DNA of 64,000 nucleotides, taken from Strobilurus pachycystidiatus (taxonomy: Eukaryota > Basidiomycota > Agaricomycetes > Agaricales > Physalacriaceae). Made by a program: the position numbers and the translations under genes. Location: NCBI GenBank assembly GCA_019915135.1, contig JAHLMK010000003.1:868001-932000 (forward strand), given 5' to 3'. Position 1 is the first letter of the stretch, and each line of letters begins with the position of its first letter. Of this stretch, positions 53,969 to 64,000 are shown one piece after another. The notes beneath the pieces were generated by a model that had not been told where the DNA came from, searched no databases, and saw only the letters and a program-made list of their open reading frames with translations.

Positions 53969-55971
53969 AACCACCCAAAAACGATATCATGGATCTCCTC
54001 GTGGAGGAGAGTCCTGACGTGAAATGGAAAGACCGAAGAATAGGTTTCGAGCCGAGCAGGGTAGCTCATTCTCTTCGAAAGAGAAACACAGTCGAGGACT
54101 GTCGTAATAAAAATCCAGATCCACCGGTCAAAAGGAAAATCCCCATACCATGGAACGCTGCGCCACCTTCCGACGAGGACGAGCGTCTATCACCCATCGG
54201 CATGGCCGCAGGAACACCTCCGAAACGAGCACTCGCATCATCCGGATACCTGATCCTAAAAGGATAAGTTAGACAACAGAATATCCCCGGGCGCGATCAA
54301 CCATCACGCAAATCAGGAACATTAGCCGTCACCACTAGTACGTGTTTGTTAAACATACGCGACGCGCCGATCACAACAAACGACGCGATCAAAATCCCAG
54401 AGTGGGGGGTATCACAAACAAGAAATGGTATACGCCCGTACGCGAACTACAGGAAAGCAAGAAAAATTCCCCGACAGGAGCTCCTCGACACCCTACCGAA
54501 CGAAATCCATCGCCCCGAGCCACCACTCCTCCGTTACCTCCTCCCACTCGCTCGCCATTCCCATCTCGGACAATCCCTCCGTCTTCACCTTGTCCTCCCA
54601 TCGATCCCTCTCCTCCCCGTCCGTCGACGCCCAGAACGCCACCACTAGGTCCCTACGAGACGAATGACGCCAGAAATACCGAAGCGGGAGGTGGAAATCA
54701 ATGTTCCCTCGAAGGATGATGTCGGGAGGCAGTCCTTCAGCCACTGGACTCCGTCGAGACGTCAGAGGAGTACGACGAAACGAAAAATCGAACCTCACCC
54801 CATGGCGACAAAAGCACCCAGGCGCTCACGGCTAGCGCGGAAGAAATCTCGTTGCCTTGGGGGGGCACGAGCGAAAGGCGGCTCCAGGTTGCCGGCGGAA
54901 GAAATTCAACGTCGCTTGCAAAAGCAAGCGCGGCGCGTAATAACGTGAACTAACGCGCCCACCCACCCAATCAATGGGAACCATTAAAAGCCAATTCGGC
55001 GACTTACCAAGGCCAGCCACTCGGACGGTGACAGAGTTCCGGATCCAAACGAATTGTTATTTAACAAACCGTCATCGACGGCGACGATGCATCGGATCCA
55101 TTCCTCCAGAACGATGCTCGGAACTCGCGCAGGGCGCGCGTGGATACGAAAGCCGCGATGATTGACGGCCAGAAGGGCGTCAGACGGCGCGGCTGTCGGA
55201 CGACGCGAGATCAAAGCAAGCAGAGACGTTGGCATCGTTGCGGGGCGTAGGAGAGTGGTTCTGGAGGCCTTCTCCAGGGTGGCGCCATTATAACTGCGCG
55301 CGCAAGCGCTCGTTCCCGCACCCAATCTCTGGGACTTCTGGGATATCAGCAATAGGCTTTCAAGAAGCGCACCTGGGTCCAGAGAATAGACTCACTTGAA
55401 TGATTCTGCAGATCATTCCGCGAGACCCTGGGATCTGTACCTCAGATGGATATCTGAGGGTACAGATATGGGGTCTTGAGCACTCAGATGGGGGTTTTGA
55501 CTCGCAGGGAGTCCTGATTGCCCGGAGAGGACACAACTACGGTACCGAGCGCGTGGCGCGGGTACTGTTCTGAGCTCGGGGAGCTCGAACGACGAAATCA
55601 TGACCGATGCCGGCGGCAATGAAAAAATCGATTTCTGTACGATCAAAGGCGCATTCTCGAGGACATCTCAGGACGAGTATCGAAAATATACGCCACACAA
55701 AATCGATCACGTGACCCGGACAACAAAACATCGTCTTTACGATACAAACACTTCTGTCTACTCAGAATTTCCTCCGAACGCGTCTTCATCGAGGAAAACG
55801 CGTCTCGGCCCTCCCGTAGCAGGTTCCGAGCCATCGCGCCCTCCGCCGCGACTACACTTTTGCTCTAACAAGGCTCGGGGAGCCTTGTAGAAAGCATCGA
55901 CGCGACCGTAGGAGCCCATAAAGAAGATCACTCTTTCGTTTCTCGGGACGAGAAACTTAAAAAGGGGATAT
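53969..55971. other. Interior of the LARD-like element without recognised genes
   Basis: Overlapping frames at 53599-54267 and 54664-54948 are rich in Pro, Arg and Ser and have no known domain (KRKIPIPWNAAPPSDEDE; RRSRLARKKSRCLGGARAKG). They may be remnants of the parental polyprotein or noncoding filler typical of LARDs. Confidence 0.5.
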
Positions 55972-56821
55972 TGTCATGATGTGGCCTCACCGTAGATCAA
56001 GACCCTCCACTTTGGTCACACTTTGGCGTCCTGACACTACGGCTACACGAACCAGCGCCACACCGGAAGATGCCGAGAGATATGTCAAGGGGTTGAGAGT
56101 TCGATCCCTTATGGCGACAGAACCGGGATCCTGAAGTTCCGCCCTTGTCGGGCTTCCCGCCCTCCCGGACACACTTTGGAGCGGGCACACATGGTGTAAG
56201 ACACCCCGGGAATATACTTAGGCCGCGTGAGTCAGGCGGGAGTCGGTACCCGACCAAACCCGCCTTCCCGACCAATGGGCGGTCATCGATCTGTCGGGCG
56301 GTCATCGGGATGTCGGGATCTCCGTCATCCGCAGCGTCGGACCACTCCCGACGCATCGGGAGTATGTGGTAGAAGCTTCGAGAAAAGGAACGATGAGCAA
56401 GCATGGGATTAGTATAAATACAGAGACAGCGTTGTACTAGCTACTCAGACTTCGTCCTTAACCAGTTTTCCCCCATACAACTCCGTTGGGCACTCTGAGC
56501 TCTCCGTGGTAGGACTCACCCACATGTCTCCCTTCGATACCTCCGTCAACATCGTGGACTCCGACGAGAGAAGGCTCTTCGACGCCACACCTGGGACTAG
56601 GTCCGGCGGCGAGCCTTGCACCTTGGGATTAGGTTCCTACGGTATCTCGGTCTCTGACAAGATGGATGTGCGACCGTCGAAGGACCCTACGACTGGTACA
56701 GCACGACCAGTTGAGCACGAAAGAAGGATGTACGTGGTACGCTCGCAGGAAAGCTATGGGTTGACTACAGGGGTAGTCTCTCATGAGCGAGTCCATGTCA
56801 CGGCGGGACCAGGTCGTAACA
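55972..56821 (+). repeat. Right LTR of the LARD-like element
   Basis: 850 bp, same ends and same translated frames as the left LTR. TATA box at 56413-56420. Confidence 0.95.
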
Positions 56822-56826
56822 TGCTG

Positions 56827-59800
56827 TAAGGTTAGTCTCAGTCTCAAAGCCAACGTATTTTTATTTGCCTGGGTCACGAGAGTCAGAAATGCAGAGGGAA
56901 CGAGGGCAGAGACTTACTCTAACTAATGGTGCCAGCCGGATCCGCCGTCAAACAAAATTAGTCTCACTCTGAATGTACTTGTGTCTGTATTTCACTGGAG
57001 AGCAAGAGTCAGGACTGCAAAGGACACGAGAGCCGACCACTTACTTCTCACTACTCGACGCGCAATTGTACTCTGTCAGTGATTTTGCGTGAGACTCTTT
57101 CAAAGTGGCGGGGACGTGTACTCACAAGGAATTAAGTTGTTTTGCTTCAAACCTGGAGGAGACGTGTTAGTATGACCGGACCCAAACGAGTACGGAACTT
57201 ACAGAGAGTCTAGAGTACAATAACCTCCTAATGGGATCGTGGTTAGTTCGGCTCCGGAAATACACGTTGCGCGTCACTTGCCTGCCATTCGCCATCACAC
57301 ACGATCCGTGTCTGGAACCGAATCAGCAACAGCGACACTTGGCGTCGCAGACATGCAACGCCGACAACGGTACAATTACCTGCAACTGCAATCAGATCAG
57401 TAACCGGACTCTAAATTCAAGAAGACAACTCACACAATGACTTGGCGCGGGGCGGTCTCTGCGAGTATAGACGGAGTGGGGACATGAATTCGAAACGACG
57501 ACTATTTGAAGACCACCGACCTCGGGAAATACGCGTCGGACACGTTCAACCAGACGGAAAATGGGACGCAGACCTGGATTCGGCCTCCGTGTGAGTGACG
57601 ATCATTTCTCAATGAGAGCAAGGTCACTTACTGACACGATGAGGCGCAGACCTGGATTTGCCCTACATAGCATCATGCACCTAGCAAAAATGACGAGTAA
57701 AAGATGCCGGGCAGGTAAAGTTGAGACACCGGATTGATGGGAAGGACGCGTCGCGTCGGACCCTATAACAAATTTGGTCTTGGTCAGTGACGCATACACA
57801 CACCCACGCATCACAGCTCAGAGGTGGCCAGCCTCGGGGTTGGGATGCGGGGGTGTAGTATGCGGATGATGGAGAGAGGCAAATGGAAGGATACCGCGGA
57901 CTTGGGAGGTGGGTGGAGGGGTTCGACGGTCACGGTGAGCTTAGCGACGACGGACAGCGTGTGGCGGGCTTCTAGGTGAGCTCAGGCGTCAGTAGCTGAC
58001 AAGAAAGAAAAACCAGGACTCGGGGACGTACCATGAGCTCCAACACAACGACAACAACGAGCTCGGCAACATATCCATATCCTAGAGCTCGAATGAGATG
58101 GCACGGAAGGAAGCGCTGGCTGCATTGAACAGACTCACCAACGTTTGCAGTGACCAATTGCGGACAGCAAAAATGCGGAACATACCATAGTGGTGGGAGG
58201 TGAAAGAGCGAGATGTCACACCAAGTGACCGGTACATGTACAAGGAATCAACAAAGTGCTCAGGGGCATTCACTGTGGCGCGTACACTCACGTGCACGCG
58301 CTCGGCTTCAGGTTCAAGTTCACGCCACGTAAGCTCAGTCATATCATTCCACACCTAGCTATCCTGGGCACCAGAGTGACTTCACTCCAGTGCCCAGATA
58401 GCAAGGTTCTTCTTTTTGTTCTTGTTACATGACGACGAGGGATGAGAAACTTAAGACTCAAGAGGAGATAAGTAGATTTGTCAGGCAGGGTGGGTAAGGT
58501 GGGACGTAACCCAAACCAAATGCGGCTGCGGAATATTATGAACGCCCCTAAGTAGGTACCGGCACAACAACTACAACGCCACTACCACGTCCTCCTCACT
58601 ACCAGACCGTGAAGCGTGAAATTGCTCGCCGCAGGGCCTAGAAAATGTGAGATTTCCACATAGTTTGGACGCCAGACATTGACCTGGAACAGTTAAGGTG
58701 AAGACAATATGGTCCGCAGAGGTCTGTACATGTGTCAATTTGAGAGAAGGAGAGCTGACGGTGAAAGCAGCAAACACACGTCGGCGGCTTTGCCGCCTCC
58801 TCCTCGCCACCACACGCAACACAGCTGTAACTCGGAAGTACGCTCATCATGCGGACTGTATAGCGTGAATTCGCTCGCCGCAGGGCCTTTTTCTCCGGGG
58901 AAAAAAGTGAGTATTTCGCCTCCCGTGAAACCCATTTTTTACTTACATTTCACAGACGGTGAAAGCAGCATGCGCACCTCAGATGAACACATGTCGGCGG
59001 CTTCGCCGCCTCCGCCACGCCCGAGTCCTCCTCGCCACGCCACCACACGCAATACATCCTTACCTTCGTCATCCGGACTGGACCATAAGTGTGAGATCGC
59101 GCAGGGCTTTTTTTTCCGGAGAAAAGTAAGATTTTCATCGCATTTTGGAGGCCATTTTGAACTTACATTTCGCAGTCTGGACGTCAATTCGGAGCTCACC
59201 AAAGGATGGTCAGGGTTGTGCGTGTTGGATAGAGGGAGGCGCGGCGGTTAGAATGCGCTGGGTGAAAGGTGAGTATGTGTATTCCAAAAGAGCCGGAGAG
59301 CTCACCGTGAATGCAGTGAGCGCGGATAGTGGGACGCGCGGCCGTTGGAATGCGCTGCATTGCAGGTGCGTACGCGTATTTGCTCAAGAGAGCCGGAGAG
59401 CTCACCATGATTGCAGTGAACGCTTTGGAGACACCGGCGTCTGCAGCACGCCTCAAAAACTGTCCAACCCGCATATTCCCAGCTTCGCAGACTTTTACCA
59501 TTCTCAGCGCCTGCCCTCGCATCCTTCCAGACCCACCGGCTTCGAGTCAATCGAATTGTCCGTGGCGGCTTCGCCGCACCCGCTACGCTCCCAGAACTCC
59601 CTCAGGGCTCCGTTTCCAGGTCGCTACAGCCCCCGGAATTGCGAAACTGATGGCGATCTGGATCTGGACGCTTTCGGTTAGCGGGAACTTCAGTGTGGCG
59701 CGGACAAGAGCAACAAGTACGTATCTCTTCATCCCTGAGTTCATGAGCTCACGGCGCAAATCTTCAGGCGGATTGACTCGTCGGAGAGCGTATAGAGCCG

Positions 59801-62800
59801 CGACGCCGAGCTCGCTCTGCAAGCATTGAAGTCTCATGGAGGTGGCGGGATTCTAGAGGTAAGTCAGATTCAGTTTCAAGTAGACAGCGCTGGGAAGCTT
59901 ACCGTATTACCGTGCGGCTCCTAGCGGCCTGCTCGTAGCTCCGTCGGACGCGCAGAGGCCCCTGTACGCCATGATGAAACAATCCGGCCGTGCGCCACAT
60001 ATGACCGAGATTTGTACGTACCTGTTGATCTTTCTAGCCAGATATAATCGGTCCTGAGACACAGCTCTGGACTCGCATAGCTCACTACGCTTGATCCACG
60101 TCAACGACCGCCCCCGCGGATAAGATCGTACAAATGGAAGTGCGTTGATCGGGAGATGTTTGAGAGAGGCGGCGCCGTCGGCGCCTCAAGCGCGACAGAA
60201 CGCAATAATATAAGTAGATACGCTGTAAATAAAACCAGTGTATGATTGGTACAATCTGAAATCTAAATGAACACTCAGCAATCGAAGTTTCCGTCAAAGT
60301 AAACAAGTTACATACCTTTCAAGTCATCAACTAAGCCCTTTTCCTCAACGACTTGGCCACCCGAGCAGTGAGACATAACGGTCGCGAGGCCAGGCGGACC
60401 ATAGAAAGTCGGCAAGGGAGTTCCTACATACCGTCCAAGTATGTTAGTCAACCCCGAACGCCGGCGATAGATACGAACTCACCAATACACGAGAATCTCG
60501 TGTCACAGAAATAGAAACCTCCCGAGCATACCAAGCGACGAAAACTTCAATATGTATTCAGGGTTCATTCGATTTGTCCTGGAATGAAAGTTCCGGACCC
60601 TTACCTTTACGTTCGCGGTATTAACAGACCGCTGGGCGCCGTATGTGCCGGGATATCGTCCTGGCTTGCCTGGGGATCGTGTCAGCTGGTTCGTAGCGCA
60701 GAGGCCGTCCAGAGGCTCGGAGACGAGCGGGAATGGTCGTGGTTGATGGCCAGGTTCCATATTGGGACTTGCCGGCCATCAACGTAACATTCACTTGAAC
60801 CACGACATCCACACGGTCGTTTTGGCTGTCTCAGTCTCTTTGGACGTTTCTGGACGTCTTTTTCATTCAATCTAGCTAATTGTAATCGGAATAGACTGGT
60901 AATCATACGTAAGTCAAATTTGATCAAGATTTGGACAGGCGACGCGCTTCGAGTCCGAAATTTCGCGTCGTCCTGTTCTGGTGCGCTGACTGGACCCTGC
61001 GAACGGCCAAGATCTGGATTATCGCAAGATATGACGCGTTGTGGGCGTCGCCAATCTTATCTCATCGCAGTACCGCCGCCGCCAGTGACGCAGCGCCTTT
61101 GGCGCTCTTCTTCTCCGTCCCGCGCTGCTAGCTGACTTCAAGCTTTTGCGCACTCGGCTGACTTATGATTACTTACAGGTGCTCTTTTCGCTGACCTCGC
61201 GCTGTTTTTGATGGCTCTGGGCTTTGTCCTTTGTCTTGGATGACCGCGGTCTTGTGTAGCAGTGAACGGCCTCAACTCGTTCGGACATGTCATCGGTACG
61301 TTCTTTACTTCCTTATCCGTCGTCTGTACCTTGCTGAGTGATCTTTCATACCTATCAGCCAATAGATGACCGCGCCAAGCCGCCCTGCCCGCTCAGAATA
61401 CGCGACGGCATGCATTGGACTATTTGCATGTCAACGGCAACTTCGTTTATTCCTTCTCCTTGTCGCCGCCCATCCGCATCAGACGGTCAGGGTCTCGACT
61501 GATGGAACTGCGGGGCAGATGTTGAAACAATCCCAGCGCTTTGGGTCTTGGAAGATTCATCCAGGAGGATGGAAAGTGCCTATGCGCACTTTGAATAGCA
61601 AGGTAAGTTTGACCATGTATCATTCGAGTTGACTGCAAGCTGACTCTGAGACTCACGCGAACCCTTTCAGAATGACATTCTTTGAACGCTCCACTTGGTC
61701 AGGGCGTTCAATACCGGCAGTGCGCGCGTAGCAACGTCGGCTATAGTGGCGTATATTTGCATTCGCCCGAACGTGAGTTCCTGTCTTCAAATTGCTCGTT
61801 CTTTTCTACCCTGACATTACTAACACTCCGCTATAGACTCTGCGGAGCTTAAATATCATTTCCGGGCAATATAACTTGTGAAACGGCGGTCGGGGAGAGG
61901 ACATGGGGGTCAACCCGCCTCTGTCTCAACTTTCATTCTTCCTTTTCCTCTCGCTGCCTGCCATTCTCTTCTCTTTCATGTCATGTGCGTCTCTTATCTA
62001 CTACTTTTGGGAGGTATTTCTTTTCGGAGCGGCCGGAGGCGCGACTTGTATATAAGTCACGCAGATTTGTTTGTTGATCCATCACCTTCCTTCCCTTCAT
62101 TCCACCACCACTGTCTCTCATCTCTTGCTCACAGTCGCTCGCCGTCTCTTCTTCAGCGTTGCAAGTCTCCTATGCCGCCGCACGGTAACGTTTCGAGACC
62201 ACCGTCAATTGCTCGGAACCGCCGTCGAGAAATTCAAGGCCAAGGCGTACGAACCCGCAGACCTCAACACCGCAGAGGACGACCATTTCTTGAACTCCAA
62301 TGCTGTTGTCAATGACTAGTACGTTCTCTTAGTCTTTCAGTCACCCATGAGCACACCTAACCGTTCACAGACTGCCGCCTTTCCACGACGGCCAGCTTCG
62401 ACCTACTGCCTGAGCGATCCTCTCCAAGCAACAGCGGGATGCGCCGAGTTGTGTCAGAGAAGGTATGGCTTCGCTCTCGTCCACTCGCCTTCCTTCACGC
62501 TGGGGTCTTTTTTCAGCATGACTCTCTCAACCAATGTCAAAGATGTCACGGACGCCCAGCGCGACCACAAGACGCTCCTCCGACTCCTCGCGCCACTCAG
62601 TTCACCACCCAGTATGTCGCCATCTTCATTGTCTTCATCGTCATACTGAGTCCGGCATGTGCCACGTTTCAGACGGCGACGGATACCTCAAGCTCGTTGA
62701 CGGCGACGTCCACGGCGGCTGCAAGGACTGCCTAGTCGTTCGAGTATGCTGCCATGCCGGCCAAACGCCTGCTCGTTACGCGGAAGCGCATCATTCGCCT

Positions 62801-64000
62801 CACATGCTCAGGCCCACACACACCGGTGGACCCAGTGATTCCGTCTACGCTCTCGTATGGAGACAGTGTCGACGCCGGCCATTCTGTTTGTGACAGCGTT
62901 ATACCACCAACTGTCGCCAATGGTGAGTGATTTGATATTCTCTCAGTACTGCTAATATTGACGGTTATCAGCACACGTCGGACTAGCCCTTCGCCCGTCT
63001 ACGTGGCTGCTTACTGCTCGTGGGTCCTGCTTCAATGTCTTTGCTACACGTTATGCTGACCTATCTCTCACACTTTTCAAATCCGGCGGACGCTCCGCTC
63101 AAACGATCTCGCCGGCGTTTAGCACGCCATTTGAGCGCGTTGAACAACCGGGCCTTGAGGTAATTACATACACTGTGAGTGGGTATTTGCCGTATGCCTT
63201 GACTCTCTATTCATCCACAATGTAGTCGGCTCAGTGCTCGTTGCTGGCGTTCAGGACGCCGTGGAGCTTTTTTGTTTCTACCTACACGTAGGTCGTTAGA
63301 TCTCCGCCACCGTCACAATTTGGACTTACTTTGGCTTGTCTTGTCGTAGTTCCTCGTTTGCGTTATTGACGCACTGCATTCGCTCGGGAACGCGGGCACT
63401 TGGGCTCTGTCCACGGTATGTTCATTGTTCGACACCGGTGTTATATCTGTCTTGAGTCGTGGTAAGTCCTTCGTTGCTCCTTCCACCGCTGTTTTATGTT
63501 GACGCCATTTCTTGCGCCAGTCTTCGTTGCTACGGCCTTGCTCAACGGCCACCTCCACTCGCTGCCTTCGGGAACCTTGAAATTATGATCCCAGTGAGTA
63601 CGTCTCTTCCGTTGTTCTTTGTTGATTCACTCACCGACATATTCCTAGTGCCAGTACCCGTCTTGCGCGAGTAGCAGACAGTCTGCACCGTTGCGCTGTC
63701 CTTGGGAGCGGCGGAGCGCTGACTGGGTATGTTGCTAGTCACTCTCGCTCGCGGTCTCATTTACTGACGGCCTCGGTCTGTCTGTCGGTGTGTAGCCAGC
63801 TCACTCCCATGTTGCTCGTTACTAACCAGTCACTCGTAGTTCTTGTTCACCAGTTCTGGAACACCCTCACAGCTTTCGGGAACGCCAGGACTATGATCGC
63901 GAAAGTTTGCCGTTGCTCATGCACACGCGGTGACTACGTTGCGCTTGAGCCCGCTGCTTGTAAGTCCACGGTACGTTAATCGCTGTCCTTGCGCTCTCTT
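56827..64000. other. Gene-poor block, copy B
   Basis: Equivalent of 42919-50092 at a constant offset of 13908. It repeats all features described there: the 126-bp repeats, the exon/intron-like units at 58609-59178 with the frame 58709-59251, the 105-bp repeats, the broken gene at 62038-62893 and three of the FGNA units. The window ends inside it. Confidence 0.85.

Larger units (their letters stand above)
52407..56826 (+). mobile_element. Non-autonomous LTR retrotransposon (LARD-like), recently inserted
   Basis: LTRs of 850 bp at 52412-53261 and 55972-56821 begin TGTCATGATG and end GTCGTAACA, flanked by the 5-bp target duplication TGCTG at 52407-52411 and 56822-56826. The undisturbed site is in copy A at about 42914. 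The two LTRs encode identical translations in every frame compared. The 2.7-kb interior has no protease, RT, RNase H or integrase motif that I can find. A polypurine tract AAAAAGGGGA precedes the right LTR. Movement would need enzymes from a related full element. Confidence 0.95.
50579..64000. repeat. Segmental duplication, copy B (continues past window end)
   Basis: Same order and orientation as copy A without the gypsy element, with a 1444-bp deletion in yap1 and an LTR element inserted at 52412-56821. From 56827 to the window end it matches 42919-50092. Only four differences were noticed: 44183 A/58091 G, 45009 T/58917 C, 45066 A/58974 G, 48572 C/62480 T, all transitions. Confidence 0.93.

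Overview
The window reads as nuclear DNA of a filamentous basidiomycete, most likely an Agaricomycete. Genes are split by many introns of about 45-70 nt. Two family types point the same way: a DUF6533 seven-helix membrane protein and the Asn/Gly-rich secreted protein that Agaricomycetes carry in many copies. The order of the host genes does not suggest one pathway.

Positions 1-30300 hold ordinary, mostly intact genes: the 3' part of an unrecognised gene, an IS630/Tc1-like transposase, a CofD/YvcK-like (UPF0052) protein, a Ser-rich conserved protein, tRNA-Ser(AGA), chorismate synthase, a SAP30-like Sin3-binding protein, a secreted N-rich protein with a clear core promoter, the GET3 ATPase, a DUF6533 protein, an unrecognised nuclear-looking protein, a secreted type-B carboxylesterase, and a Ski8-like WD40 protein. 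Joining exons by eye gives unbroken frames for most of them. A decayed Ty1/copia fragment and a small LTR element with a 170-bp inverted repeat sit at 25840-28648.

Positions 30559-40358 are a complete Ty3/gypsy element. It has 256-bp LTRs, a GTATC target duplication and one unbroken frame of about 3030 codons. The polyprotein is about twice the usual length because of an acidic spacer of about 560 residues before the protease and an extra C-terminal domain with different codon usage after the chromodomain. A Yap1/AP-1-like bZIP gene follows.

Positions 29837-64000 contain a head-to-tail segmental duplication with a unit of about 10.9 kb once the gypsy element is removed. Copy A holds complete ski8 and yap1 genes. 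Copy B starts inside ski8 at 50579, has lost the bZIP part of yap1, lacks the gypsy element (an empty site), and has gained a non-autonomous LTR element with 850-bp LTRs at 52412-56821. The rest of the unit is a gene-poor block of about 7.6 kb built partly from exon/intron-like tandem repeats. Over that block the copies differ at only a few positions that I could see, while the ski8 end is clearly more diverged.
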